Positions 17,339-26,553 of a stretch of 64,000 bases of DNA are shown one piece after another. The translations under genes were made by a program, and so were the position numbers. The DNA comes from Bradyrhizobium iriomotense (GTDB lineage Bacteria; Pseudomonadota; Alphaproteobacteria; Rhizobiales; Xanthobacteraceae), in contig NZ_JAFCJZ010000009.1 in assembly GCF_018130765.1 (NCBI RefSeq), positions 186,001-250,000 of the forward strand. Direction: 5' to 3'. Under the pieces are notes generated by a model. It had not been told where the DNA came from. It saw only the letters and a program-made list of their open reading frames with translations, and made no database searches. How positions within the stretch are numbered: position 1 is the first letter of the stretch; every line of letters starts with the position of its first letter.

Positions 17339-18946
17339 ATGCAGCCCCTGCGCATGTCCCGCCGCGTCATGAATCTCGCCTATATGCTGACGCAGAATGC
17401 GCGGCGGCATGGATCGCGTCCCGGTTTCGTCTGGGGCGAGAGATCCTGGACCTGGCGCGAGATCGACGCGCAGGTCTCGGCGCTGGCCGCGGCGCTCGCC
17501 GCACGCGGCGTTACGAAGGGCGACCGCATCCTCGTCCACTCCAAGAACGGCGACGAGATGTTCTTCTCGATGTTCGCCGCGTTCCGGCTGGGTGCGGTCT
17601 GGGTGCCCACCAACTTTCGCCTGATGCCGGATGAGGTCACCTATCTCGCAGAGGCTTCCGGCGCGAAAGCGTTCCTGTGCCATGTCGATTTTCCCGAGCA
17701 TGCGGCGGCGGTGAAGGGCGGTGCGCTGCAATTCACATGGAGCCTCGACGGCAAGGCCGCGTTCGGTGAGCGCTCGGTGGCAGATGCCATCGCCGCGCAG
17801 GCCGGCGCCGACGTCGCCAATGCCGACGTCGAATATGACGATCCCTGCTGGTTCTTCTTCACCTCCGGAACCACCGGCCGATCCAAGGCGGCGGTGCTGA
17901 CCCACGGCCAGATGGGATTTGTCATCACCAACCATCTCGCCGATCTCACCCCCGGCGTGACCGAAGCGGATGCCTCGCTGGTGGTGGCGCCGCTGTCGCA
18001 TGGCGCAGGCGTGCACCAGCTGGTGCAGACGGCGCGCGGCGTGCGCACTGTGCTGCTGCCGACGGAGAAATTCGACATCAACGAGGCGTTCCGCCTGATC
18101 GAGGCACATCGCGTCAGCAATCTCTTCACGGTGCCGACGATCCTGAAGATGATGGTCGAGCATCCCGCCGTCGACAAATACGATCATTCCTCGCTGCGAC
18201 AGGTAATCTATGCGGGCGCGCCGATGTATCGCGAGGACCAGAAGGCGGCGCTGACGAAGCTCGGCAAGGTCATCGTGCAGTATTTCGGCCTCGGCGAGGT
18301 CACGGGCAACATCACCGTGCTGCCGGCGGCGTTGCACGATCCCGAGGACGGTCCGCATGCGAAGATCGGCACCTGCGGTTTCGAGCGCACCGGCATGCAG
18401 GTCTCGATCCAGGATAATGAGGGCCGCGAGCTCAAGGCGAACCAGAGCGGCGAGATCTGCGTGATCGGACCTGCGGTGTTCGCGGGCTATTACGACAACC
18501 CCGAAGCCAACGCCAAGGCATTCCGCAACGGCTGGTTCCGCACCGGCGATCTCGGACACATGGACGAGGAGGGCTTTGTCTACATCACCGGCCGTGCGTC
18601 CGACATGTACATCTCCGGCGGCTCCAACATCTATCCGCGCGAGATCGAGGAGAAGATCTTGACGCATCCCGCGGTTGGGGAGGTTGCCGTGCTCGGCGTG
18701 CCCGATGCGACCTGGGGCGAGGTCGGCGTCGCCGTATGCGTAGCGCGCGAAGGCGCGAAGGCGGTGAGCGAGGCCGAGATGGCGGCGTTCCTTGCACCGA
18801 AGGTGCCGCGTTACAAGATGCCGAAGCGCTTCTTCTTCTGGGAGGCGTTGCCGAAATCCGGCTACGGCAAGGTGCCGAAACGGATGGTGCGCGACGAGCT
18901 CGAAGCGCGCGGGCTGCTCGACCTCGACAAAATCAAGGCAGGCTGA
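17339..18946 (+). CDS. Acyl-CoA synthetase, AMP-forming
   Basis: Activates a carboxylic acid to its CoA thioester via an acyl-adenylate. The start at ATG 17339 follows AGAGGAAG; the product is 535 residues. The adenylate-forming signature WFFFTSGTTGRSKAAVLT lies near residues 180-197. The second core motif is QYFGLGEVTGN, then GWFRTGDLGHMDEEGFVYITGR, and the hinge and C-terminal subdomain begin with SDMYISGGSNIYPREIEE. The C-terminal lysine is in SGYGKVPKRMVR. Substrate class (fatty or aromatic acid) cannot be set from the sequence. The DUF296 gene starts 9 bp downstream, implying an operon. Confidence 0.93.
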   Translation: MQPLRMSRRVMNLAYMLTQNARRHGSRPGFVWGERSWTWREIDAQVSALAAALAARGVTKGDRILVHSKNGDEMFFSMFAAFRLGAVWVPTNFRLMPDEVTYLAEASGAKAFLCHVDFPEHAAAVKGGALQFTWSLDGKAAFGERSVADAIAAQAGADVANADVEYDDPCWFFFTSGTTGRSKAAVLTHGQMGFVITNHLADLTPGVTEADASLVVAPLSHGAGVHQLVQTARGVRTVLLPTEKFDINEAFRLIEAHRVSNLFTVPTILKMMVEHPAVDKYDHSSLRQVIYAGAPMYREDQKAALTKLGKVIVQYFGLGEVTGNITVLPAALHDPEDGPHAKIGTCGFERTGMQVSIQDNEGRELKANQSGEICVIGPAVFAGYYDNPEANAKAFRNGWFRTGDLGHMDEEGFVYITGRASDMYISGGSNIYPREIEEKILTHPAVGEVAVLGVPDATWGEVGVAVCVAREGAKAVSEAEMAAFLAPKVPRYKMPKRFFFWEALPKSGYGKVPKRMVRDELEARGLLDLDKIKAG

Positions 18947-18955
18947 GCGTAGGTG

Positions 18956-19816
18956 ATGCGAAGTATCAAGCAGCCCGGCGCGCCCGTCGCGGAGCGCATT
19001 CAATGCGTGGAGGCGAGGGGACGCGCCTTTACGTTCACGCTTCAGGCAGGCGTGCCGCTGCTGGAGGCTGCGCGGCGCGGCTTTGCGGCGGAGGGATTTG
19101 CCGGCGGCGTGCTGAATTTTCGCCGCGGCGCGCTCGGGCCGTTCGGCTATGTCATGCCGGCGTTGTCGAAGACCGGCGAGAATGCCGCGTTCTACAGCGA
19201 CACCTATCGGCCCCAAGGCATCACACGCACGAAGCTCGGCAGCATGACGCTCGGCACGCGCGACGGCGCGCCGTTCTTTCATTGCCATGGGCTCTGGACC
19301 GAAGCCGATGGCAAGGCAAGCGGCGGCCACATGCTGCCGGACGAGACCATCGTCGCCGAGCCGTTCGAGGTCGCGGCGTTCGGCATCGACGGCGCGACGT
19401 TCACCGCCGAGCCTGACCCGGAGACCAATTTCAAGCTGTTCGGGCCCGTTGCCGCTGCGAGCACCGGCGCGCGCACGACCAGCCGCGCCTTCGCGCTCCG
19501 CCTGCGGCCCAACCAGGACTTCGCCGTCTGCCTCGAAGACTTTTGTCGCACGCACGGCATCGCGCGCGCGAAGATCCACGGCGGCGTCGGCTCGACCATC
19601 GGCGCGCGCTTCACCCATGGCGGCGTGACCGAGCCGTTCGCGACGGAGCTTGCGATCACGGCCGGTGCGATCGGGCCGGGCTCTTCGGGCACGCTCGAAG
19701 CCACGCTCGAAATTGCCCTGATCGACTACACCGGCGGCATTGCGGAGGGGCGTCTGATCCGTGGCGACAATCCCGTGCTGATGACCATGGAGCTGGTGCT
19801 CGAGGTGTTGGGCTAG
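18956..19816 (+). CDS. DUF296/PPC domain protein
   Basis: 286 residues, two copies of the PPC-type DUF296 fold. The first spans about 15-130 (TFTLQAGVPLLEAARRGF, GVLNFRRGALGPFGYVMP, PFFHCHGLW), the second about 160-286 (FALRLRPNQDFAVCLEDF, KIHGGVGSTIGARF, ALIDYTGGI). In other bacteria such domains are found alone and are often metal-binding trimers (HCHG supplies possible ligands). Start ATG 18956, or GTG one codon earlier. It is translationally close to the acyl-CoA synthetase gene, so a shared pathway is likely but not identified. Confidence 0.85.
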   Translation: MRSIKQPGAPVAERIQCVEARGRAFTFTLQAGVPLLEAARRGFAAEGFAGGVLNFRRGALGPFGYVMPALSKTGENAAFYSDTYRPQGITRTKLGSMTLGTRDGAPFFHCHGLWTEADGKASGGHMLPDETIVAEPFEVAAFGIDGATFTAEPDPETNFKLFGPVAAASTGARTTSRAFALRLRPNQDFAVCLEDFCRTHGIARAKIHGGVGSTIGARFTHGGVTEPFATELAITAGAIGPGSSGTLEATLEIALIDYTGGIAEGRLIRGDNPVLMTMELVLEVLG

Positions 19817-19832
19817 GATCGGCGAGCGATCA

Positions 19833-21896
19833 TCAGTGAGAACGTAGTTTGGCAATGGCCAAGTACGTAGAGTCACTTATCCCCGATCCTGATCCCTGAA
19901 AGAGATTGAGCAGGGGAGATTGAGCCTGACCGGCGCTCTGGCCGTTTTTGACATCATACATGGCGGAGAAACGGCCTAGCAGCTTTTCAACCTTCGCGGG
20001 ATCTGAGAGATCCTTGATCTTCATGAATTTGTCCACGAACTTGGCCTGCTGATCGATCGGCATCGCCGCCATCGAGTCAGGCAGGTTGAAGGTGGTCCTG
20101 AACACCTCCGAAAGCGCCTTGTCGGCAAGAATGTCGTATGCCGACGTGATTTCCCCCGCCTTGCGCTGGAAATAGAGCGCCAGGCGCACGCCGGGATTCG
20201 TATCCCCCTGCTGCTGCTCGAGGCTTTGCTGGAGATAGTTCGCCTGTGTTTCCCGCAACTGGACTTGCTTCTGAGGACCAACCATCACAAGGCGCGCGAC
20301 ATTGCCCTTGCTGTCGAAATTGAACGACGCCGCGATTTCGGCAAAGCGAGGATCGCTCTCGGTGTTCGCAAAGCTCTTGGGGTTGTTCAGATCGGACGCG
20401 AAGATCTTCTTGAGATAGTCGGTGCTGACCTTCTTGGGGTCCAGGCCCTTGGCGACGAGAATGAAATCAACCATCTTCCGGTTCGCAAGCAGCTCGGAAA
20501 CACTGTCTATGCCTGCGATGGCTTCCTGATAGGACGTCGCGTCTTTCTGGGCCTGTTCCCGAACTGCCTTCTGCTGCTCAGGGCTTGCCTGTTTCACGAC
20601 TGCAATGACGTAGTCCTTCGCGATCTCGAGGACTTTTGCCGGGTCCTGAGCCACCAAGGGGGTCGTCAGATTGCCTTTTGCGTCGAAGTTGAAGGCCCGC
20701 GCGAGCTCGACGTACCGATTGTCCTTGAGCGTATAGACGTAGCTCTTGGGATCGCTGAGGTCGCTTTCGAGGACCGCCTTGATGGTGTCCTGCGAGACCT
20801 CTGCGGGATCGAGGCCGACGGCGCCCAGCGCAAAATTGTACACGGCCGGCGTCGATACGAACGCCTGGACGGAATTGACCTTGAGGACGGCCGATCTGAA
20901 TTGCGTGATTGCCAGAGCTTCGCTCAGCGGGCTTGCCGCCGCATAGACCTCGGACTTGCTGTCATCGAACCACTGTTTTGTGAGCGTGACATTTGCGGCA
21001 GTCTGAGCCGACTGGCCTGGCGGAAGTGACCCGTCAGGCAGAAACTCGAACGCGCCGGCCAGGTCTACGAGGTTGCCGATCCCCGCGATCTGGTCGCTGA
21101 GGCTGGATACGCTCTTGGTGTATGTTTCCAGGTGATATTTTTCGACCAGGATCTGGACGTTCAACTGAGCCACGTCGGCGCCCGGTTGCGAGAGCTGGGC
21201 CGTGTAGTCGGCGATCTTGGTATTGGTGGCGGCCACGTCCGATTTGGCTTGAGTGAGCTGGGCGTTGAGGCCGCTCAGCTGAGACGCGAAGGTGGTGTTG
21301 ACGTAGCTGTTCGGATCGGACGGATCACTGCGCAGGACCTGGCTTATCGTGTCGCGCGGCCACTTGGTCTCATCGATCCCGAATGCCGAATAGACGTAGT
21401 TGCGGAGACGATCGTTGTTCAGGAGCTGGTCTGCACTGGTGATGCTGCCGATCTGGGCGCTGTAGTAATTCGAATCATCTGCAAGCGCATCGACCTGGCT
21501 TTTCTTGGTTGCCGTGTACAGACCGATCATCTCATCGGTCTGGTTCTCCGATTGCGCAACCGGCGTCGCAGTGCCGTTGAAGGAAAATGCCGCGGCAAAC
21601 TCCCGATAACGCTTGTCGACCAGCTTGTTGACGAAGCTCGTTGCGTCGGAGAGGTCGCTCTCCAGCACCTTTTTCATGAAAGCCTTGGCATACGCCATGT
21701 CTTCCAGACCATACGCCTTCATCGCATAATGATAGAGGCGATAGTCCTTCATGAGATCGTCAACGGTCTTCACCTTGCCGATGTTGGCTTTGTAATAGGC
21801 GGCCTCTCGCGCGACATCGGTCTGCTGTTCGACCCGCGTCAGGGACTGCTTGAGATGGCGCGAAATATAGTTGTAACTGAAATACGTTGACACCAT
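19833..21896 (-). CDS. DUF1217 family protein (flagellum-associated family)
   Basis: The 687-residue protein contains about four repeats of a roughly 130-residue unit. Each unit includes LMKDYRLYHYAMKAYGLE-type helices followed by a LESDLSDxxSFVNxLxDxRYxExAxAFxF signature (near residues 75-110, 180-205, 375-405 and 500-530). This is the DUF1217 repeat, known from proteins encoded in alphaproteobacterial flagellar loci. A coiled-coil-like stretch (LSGLNAQLTQAKSDVAATNTK) lies mid-protein. No other flagellar gene is in the window, so this is an isolated copy. No signal peptide is present; it may be exported by the flagellar system. Confidence 0.85.
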   Translation of the reverse strand: MVSTYFSYNYISRHLKQSLTRVEQQTDVAREAAYYKANIGKVKTVDDLMKDYRLYHYAMKAYGLEDMAYAKAFMKKVLESDLSDATSFVNKLVDKRYREFAAAFSFNGTATPVAQSENQTDEMIGLYTATKKSQVDALADDSNYYSAQIGSITSADQLLNNDRLRNYVYSAFGIDETKWPRDTISQVLRSDPSDPNSYVNTTFASQLSGLNAQLTQAKSDVAATNTKIADYTAQLSQPGADVAQLNVQILVEKYHLETYTKSVSSLSDQIAGIGNLVDLAGAFEFLPDGSLPPGQSAQTAANVTLTKQWFDDSKSEVYAAASPLSEALAITQFRSAVLKVNSVQAFVSTPAVYNFALGAVGLDPAEVSQDTIKAVLESDLSDPKSYVYTLKDNRYVELARAFNFDAKGNLTTPLVAQDPAKVLEIAKDYVIAVVKQASPEQQKAVREQAQKDATSYQEAIAGIDSVSELLANRKMVDFILVAKGLDPKKVSTDYLKKIFASDLNNPKSFANTESDPRFAEIAASFNFDSKGNVARLVMVGPQKQVQLRETQANYLQQSLEQQQGDTNPGVRLALYFQRKAGEITSAYDILADKALSEVFRTTFNLPDSMAAMPIDQQAKFVDKFMKIKDLSDPAKVEKLLGRFSAMYDVKNGQSAGQAQSPLLNLFQGSGSGISDSTYLAIAKLRSH

Positions 21897-22171
21897 CGCG
21901 CATTCCTCGCGGCTTCTTACGGTCCTGGACTTCCGTCAATCATTGCCGGGTCGCGAGGTGGGGGCCGGCTTCATGCCGGCGGCTGTCTCACAGCTACGTT
22001 TTCTTAGGGCGATTCCGGGCCACAATCGAAGGTTTTAATTTGTGTCAAAGTGACGCGTACCGTGTTTTGTTGCTGTTTGTTTCCGTTTGTTTCTCAGATG
22101 CAGCTTACGCGAGGATGGTGTTCCGGATATGTTCCGTCCAAAAGATGGATCGGAATGGTTGGGAGCCGGAC

Positions 22172-22939
22172 ATGAGCCGAAGAAGCGGTCGAACGATCAA
22201 CCTGCCGGCGCCATATTTGAAGCGGGTCTGGCTCGACCTGTCGCGGGTTCACGATCGCGAGGCCTATCCGTTCTGCCTGCCGATCTTCCCGGATGCTTTC
22301 GAGCTTAACTTCGAGGCCGCCATCACGATCATCGTCGGAGAGAACGGCACCGGGAAGTCGACGATCCTCGAGGGTATCGCAGCGCTCGCCGGCTATGACG
22401 ATGCCGGTGGCGGCAAGGGCTACATGCCGGTCGACCATTCCGAGGCGCGGGAGAAGATGGGCGGCCAGCTGTCCAAGGCTTTGCGCGCCAGCTGGCTGCC
22501 GAAGATCACCAATGGCTGGTTCTTCCGCGCCGAGAGCTTTTTCTCGGTCGCGCGATATCTCGACAAGGCCGCACGTGATGCCGGTCAGGTCGGCCCGGAT
22601 TTCCTGTCGCATTCCCATGGCGAAGGCTTCCTGCGTTTCTTCGAGGAGCGCTGCCAGCGCCAGGGCATCTTCATCTTCGACGAGCCGGAATCGGCGCTGT
22701 CGCCGGCGCGCCAGATCGAATTCCTGAGGCTGTTGCGACGCATGGACGAGTCCCGCATCTGCCAGGTCATCATGGCGACCCATTCGCCGATGCTGATGGC
22801 CTATCCCAACGCACAGTTGCTGCGGCTCGGGAAATACGGGCTGGAGCCTGTCACGGTGGAGCAGACGGATCACTATCGGGTCATGCGGGAGTTCTGTGAC
22901 GACCCGCGCGGGTTCGTGGAGGCGACGCTGGCTGAGTAG
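22172..22939 (+). CDS. AAA-family ATPase (ABC/OLD-like)
   Basis: 255 residues from ATG 22172 (RBS GGGAG). Walker A is VGENGTGKSTILEGIAAL (about 54-71), Walker B with catalytic glutamate is GIFIFDEPESALSPARQIE (about 168-186), and the H-loop is VIMATHSPML. There is no membrane domain and no long coiled coil, so it belongs to the soluble AAA_21-type predicted ATPases seen alone or in defence systems. Here it stands alone, with no partner gene. Role unknown. Confidence 0.88.
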   Translation: MSRRSGRTINLPAPYLKRVWLDLSRVHDREAYPFCLPIFPDAFELNFEAAITIIVGENGTGKSTILEGIAALAGYDDAGGGKGYMPVDHSEAREKMGGQLSKALRASWLPKITNGWFFRAESFFSVARYLDKAARDAGQVGPDFLSHSHGEGFLRFFEERCQRQGIFIFDEPESALSPARQIEFLRLLRRMDESRICQVIMATHSPMLMAYPNAQLLRLGKYGLEPVTVEQTDHYRVMREFCDDPRGFVEATLAE

Positions 22940-22944
22940 GGGCG

Positions 22945-23710
22945 CATCCGATGCCCACACGCGTGTCCCGGACAAGCTGCAACGCGTGAGCGTTGCGGCG
23001 CAGAGCCGGGATCCAGAAGCCGCACATCTCGCTGCTGCATGGGCCCCGGCTCTGCAGCGCACCGCCGAAGGGGCGCTGCGCTGCGTCCGGGGCACGAGAG
23101 CCCGAATTTATCTCGCATTGCTACCCGCATCATACGCGCGGTTTCCCGTTCTCGCGGCGTGCTCCGCCCGAGCTTTGCAGTCGTCACACCCTCTGAAAGT
23201 GCCGAGGGCGCAGGGAAGGCCGGGTGCCGGCTGGCACCCACGGTCCACTGTGCGAAAATTGCGCTACGAGAAGCTGCACAGCGGCATACAGATGAAGCCC
23301 AACACACGGCCTTCCCTGCGCAGTGGTTTGACGGCTTATGTCGTGCTCTCCCCGGGGAGCGATGCACTATTGCCCCCGTCGCCCTGCGGATGGCTGACGC
23401 GCCCGCCCGGTCGGGCAGCACACGTCACCGCAAGACTTGGCGCACAGACCCCGGGCGCCAGGACCACACGATTTTGCCGTACGCAAGGCTGCACCGGTCG
23501 TGTGCGCGCGGTCGTTGCTCACGGAGTGACCCGCCCTGCAAACCACCTTCGCGCCGACGCCGCCTCACGTCCACCACGTCCCATCCCGCGTGTCGTGACG
23601 ATCGCGATACGCCCCTCGGACCGGGCTGGGATGGCTGCAACATGCGATAATTCCGAATTCGCGTAAAGCGAATTGTTTTCATCGCGACGCATTGACCCGG
23701 GTCTGGTGTG
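22945..23710. repeat. Large composite intergenic repeat, Bradyrhizobium type
   Basis: About 770 bp with open frames on several strands but none with an RBS, a domain or normal codon structure. Its conceptual plus-strand translation contains AEGAGKAGCRLAPT, AQHTAFPAQWFDGLCRALPG and ARTTRFCRTQGC-like strings, which I recognise as recurring spurious hypothetical ORFs in Bradyrhizobium and Rhodopseudomonas genomes. The first 150 bp (GCCGGGATCC ... GGGCCCCGGCTC) is a separate palindromic module. I therefore call it a non-coding multi-copy element, not a gene. Confidence 0.7.
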
Positions 23711-23860
23711 TTTTGCCTGTCGCGCAACGCAAGGGATGGTGTGGATGTGAGCCATCGTCGCCGCAACGGCGCCACGAACCGGTCTCCCCTCGGCCCCAAA
23801 ATGCGCTACGATGTTCCCAGCGCGCCTCAAGTCGCGCAGATCCAAGAGTGAGGAAACGGT

Positions 23861-24427
23861 ATGAGGATAGGAAGCGGAACGGCGATCGCCGGGGTGGCGG
23901 CGCTGGCGGTGGTGGGGATGGCCCTGACGACGGCGTTCGAGCCGGTTTGGGCCCACGGGCCGACCCGGCAGAAGGTCCGGGAATCCATCGAGATCAACGC
24001 ACCCCCGGCCAAGGTGTGGGCCGTGATCGGCAATTTCCAGGACATGAGTTGGCTGCCGCCCGTCACCAAGACCGAGGGCGAGAAGGGCAACGAGATCGGC
24101 GCGACGCGGAAGCTGACGCTGACCGGCGGCGCCACCGTGGACGAGGAACTCTACAAGTTCGACGCGGCCGCGATGACCTATTCCTACCGGATCACCACCG
24201 TCGACGTGAAGGTGCTGCCGGTCACCAACTATTCCTCGACGCTGACGGTGACGCCGAGCGCCGACGGCAAGGGCGCGACGCTGGAATGGGCCGGCGCCTT
24301 CTACCGCGGCTTTCCCAACAACGATCCGCCGCCGGAGCTGAGTGATGAGGCCGCCAAGACGGCGGTGAGCGGGCTCTACAAGGCCGGCCTCGAGGCGCTG
24401 AAGAAGAAGATCGAGAGCGGAAGCTGA
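23861..24427 (+). CDS. MxaD-like SRPBCC family protein
   Basis: 188 residues from ATG 23861 (GAGGAAACGG). It opens with a signal peptide or membrane anchor (AGVAALAVVGMALTTAFEPVWA), then a START/SRPBCC domain: ESIEINAPPAKVWAVIGNF, DMSWLPPVTKTEGEKGNEIG, ATLEWAGAFYRGFP. This arrangement resembles MxaD of methanol-oxidation clusters, a periplasmic factor linked to PQQ dehydrogenases. The next gene, a YVTN propeller, starts 2 bp downstream and is also typical of PQQ-dehydrogenase loci. No dehydrogenase gene lies in the window, so the link remains an inference. Confidence 0.85.
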   Translation: MRIGSGTAIAGVAALAVVGMALTTAFEPVWAHGPTRQKVRESIEINAPPAKVWAVIGNFQDMSWLPPVTKTEGEKGNEIGATRKLTLTGGATVDEELYKFDAAAMTYSYRITTVDVKVLPVTNYSSTLTVTPSADGKGATLEWAGAFYRGFPNNDPPPELSDEAAKTAVSGLYKAGLEALKKKIESGS

Positions 24428-24429
24428 CC

Positions 24430-25377
24430 GTGCGGATGCTGGTCCTGGCGGCGCTCGCCGCCAGCCTTGCTTGCCCGGGCGGCGCCTCCGCCGAGGAGGC
24501 GTTTGTCACCAACCAGCTCAGCGACGACCTGATGGTCGTGGACCTCGCTGGCGCACGCAGCGTTGCGACCATCCCGATTGGCGGCAAGCCGGCCGGCATC
24601 GCCGTCAGCACCGACGGGCGCTTTGCCTATGTGACGAGCCCGGACGCCAAGGCGGTGACGGTGGTGGACGCTGCGACGCGACAGGTCGCAGGCCGCGTCG
24701 AGGTCGGCGGTGGACCGCTCGGCATCGCCGTCGCCCCCGACGGCAAGACGGTCTATGTCGCGGACTGGTATGCGGCGGCGGTCCGGGTGATCGATACGGC
24801 CTCGCGCAGCGTCACCGCCAGCATCGCCGTCGGCGCCTCGCCGTCGGGGCTGGCGGTGACGCCTGACGGCAGGCTGCTGCTCTCGGCCGACCGCGACGAC
24901 GACAGCGTCTCCGTGGTCGACACCGCAACGCGCCAGCGCAAGGCGACCATCAAGGTCGGCACCCGCCCGTTCGGCGTCACCATCGATGCCGAGGGAAAGC
25001 GCGCCTACACCGCCAATGTCGGCTCCGACGACGTCTCGGTGATCGATATCGCGGAGGCCCGCGAGATCGGCCGCGTGCCGGTCGGAATGCGCCCCTATGC
25101 GGTGGCGCTGACGCTGGGCCGCGGCTTCGTCACCGACCAGTATGGCGGCACCGTCAGCGTATTCGATCTGGCGAGTCTCAAGCCGGTCAAGCGCATCAAT
25201 GTCGGAGACTATCCCGAAGGCATCGCGGCAACCGCCGACGGCAAGCGCGTCATCGTCGCCTGCTGGGAGAGCAATACGCTCGATATCATCGACGCCGCCG
25301 AGCTGAAGGTCGTCGGCGAGATCAAGACCGGTGACGGCCCGCGCGCGTTTGGGGCGTTTTTGCGCAGGACGGAGTAG
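24430..25377 (+). CDS. YVTN beta-propeller protein
   Basis: 315 residues starting at GTG 24430, 2 bp after the SRPBCC stop and so translationally coupled. The signal peptide ends near GASAEE. About seven blades follow, each with the pattern GxxPxGIAVxxDGxxxYVxxxxxxxVxVxDxAxxxxxxxI (for example GIAVSTDGRFAYVTSPDAK and GLAVTPDGRLLLSADRDDD). The family includes the PQQ-dependent-catabolism-associated propellers. The protein probably serves the same periplasmic process as the preceding MxaD-like protein. Confidence 0.88.
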   Translation: MRMLVLAALAASLACPGGASAEEAFVTNQLSDDLMVVDLAGARSVATIPIGGKPAGIAVSTDGRFAYVTSPDAKAVTVVDAATRQVAGRVEVGGGPLGIAVAPDGKTVYVADWYAAAVRVIDTASRSVTASIAVGASPSGLAVTPDGRLLLSADRDDDSVSVVDTATRQRKATIKVGTRPFGVTIDAEGKRAYTANVGSDDVSVIDIAEAREIGRVPVGMRPYAVALTLGRGFVTDQYGGTVSVFDLASLKPVKRINVGDYPEGIAATADGKRVIVACWESNTLDIIDAAELKVVGEIKTGDGPRAFGAFLRRTE

Positions 25378-25383
25378 GGCTCT

Positions 25384-25498
25384 GTAGGGTGGGTTAGCGT
25401 CAGCGTAACCCACCTCTTTGGTGTCCGCGGTGACGGAAGTGGTGGGTTACGCCAAGCGGTCTGCGCTTCGCGCAGTCCGCAGGGCTAACCCACCCTAC
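25384..25498. repeat. GTAGGGTGGGTTA palindromic element, copy 1
   Basis: Bounded by GTAGGGTGGGTTAGC and its inverse GCTAACCCACCCTAC, with an inner pair GCGTAACCCACC / GGTGGGTTACGCC. Total 115 bp. It lies between two convergent genes and its right end supplies the TAG stop of the nucleoside hydrolase gene. Copies 2 and 3 are at 26443 and 56776. Confidence 0.9.
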
Positions 25499-26421
25499 GG
25501 CACCTTTGACGCGGCGAAGTCTCGCAACTTCACGAAAAAATCCTTCAGGATCGAATTGCGGTCCACATAGGTCACGTAGCGGATCGGATGCCGCCGGCGG
25601 TCGACGCTCCACGTCATTTGATCCGTGAGGACGGGAGCGGGGATGATCACGCTCGGCGCCCACACGGGGTTGAGCAGCCAGCCGACCGGCGCCATGTCCC
25701 AGATTTCCTTGGCCCAGCCCATGTGGTCGGACGAATATTCCTTGAAGCGCATGGCGAGAAACGCGCCGATGCTGCCGTGGGGTTCGACGTATCGTTCGAT
25801 CTCCGGCACCGTCGAGTGAAGGCGCGAGGTGACGCCCATGCACGGGACGAGGACGAGCGGCACGCCGCTGTCGAGCAGCACCTGCGCGCCGCCGACGTCC
25901 TGCCTCAGATTGAACTCGACTGTGTGGGGCCATTCCAGCGCATGGCCGCCGAGCCAGACCACGACGATACGGTCGATGATCTCGGGCGCCTTCAGCAGCG
26001 CCGAGGCGACGTTGCTGATGGCGCCGATGGCGATGACGTAGAGCGGATTGTCAGGCGTGCCCGCGCGCGCCCGGGCGATGAGGTCGTCGACGGCCGGTGA
26101 CGTCCGCGCCGTCTTGCCTGGGCCGACATAGTCGGTGACGCCGCGATGAACCAGGCCTTCCGGCGCGACGTTGAGGCGGTCGAGCAGGCGCAGGATTTCC
26201 TGATAGCTCAGCTCCATGCCGTGGCCGGGACTGTCCGCGCGCGCATTGAAGAACGGCGCGGCGTAGATCGCCTCGACATCGAAGCGCTCCTTCGACAGCA
26301 GCATCTGCACCAGCGCGAACTGGTCGTCGATCTCGTTATAGGTGTCGGTGTCGAGCACGACACGCACCTTGCCGACCGGCGGCTCCAGGAGCTTGAGGCG
26401 GCTTGCGTCCGTGAGTGTCAT
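25495..26421 (-). CDS. Nucleoside hydrolase family protein
   Basis: Inosine/uridine-preferring nucleoside hydrolase-like: cleaves the N-glycosidic bond of nucleosides. The calcium-binding signature appears as VVLDTDTYNEIDDQFALVQ (about residues 21-39; family motif DTDxxxDDxxA, here with a two-residue longer loop). IGAISNVASALLKAP and the VVWLGGHALEWPHTVEFNLRQD block with the active-site Asn/Asp follow. Start at ATG 26421 is supported by GGAAAG; an ATG six codons upstream is also in frame. 308 residues, normal length. The stop is supplied by the palindromic repeat downstream. Confidence 0.9.
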   Translation of the reverse strand: MTLTDASRLKLLEPPVGKVRVVLDTDTYNEIDDQFALVQMLLSKERFDVEAIYAAPFFNARADSPGHGMELSYQEILRLLDRLNVAPEGLVHRGVTDYVGPGKTARTSPAVDDLIARARAGTPDNPLYVIAIGAISNVASALLKAPEIIDRIVVVWLGGHALEWPHTVEFNLRQDVGGAQVLLDSGVPLVLVPCMGVTSRLHSTVPEIERYVEPHGSIGAFLAMRFKEYSSDHMGWAKEIWDMAPVGWLLNPVWAPSVIIPAPVLTDQMTWSVDRRRHPIRYVTYVDRNSILKDFFVKLRDFAASKVP

Positions 26422-26442
26422 CGGCGTCTTTCCGAACAATTC

Positions 26443-26553
26443 GTAGGGTGGGTTAGTCCGCGGCTGCGCGAAGCGCAGTCCGCGGCGTAACCCACCTCTT
26501 CTGCCTCGGCGGATACGAACAGTGGTGGATTACGCTTCGCTAATCCACCCTAC
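26443..26553. repeat. GTAGGGTGGGTTA palindromic element, copy 2
   Basis: 111 bp, same two-level inverted repeat as copy 1 (outer GTAGGGTGGGTTAG ... CTAATCCACCCTAC). Its right part encodes the last eight residues and the TAA stop of the HAD hydrolase gene (minus strand). Confidence 0.9.

Noticed and set aside
16691..19876. 1061-codon minus-strand open frame
   Set aside because: Lies entirely antisense to the acyl-CoA synthetase and DUF296 genes, both of which have complete family motifs.
23039..23650. 203-codon open frame in the composite repeat
   Set aside because: No RBS, peptide strings known from repeated spurious ORFs; treated as repeat.
25384..25498. CRISPR-like array formed by the GTGGGTTA repeats
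   Set aside because: Copies are few, palindromic, and spread over 30 kb; there are no regular spacers and no cas genes.
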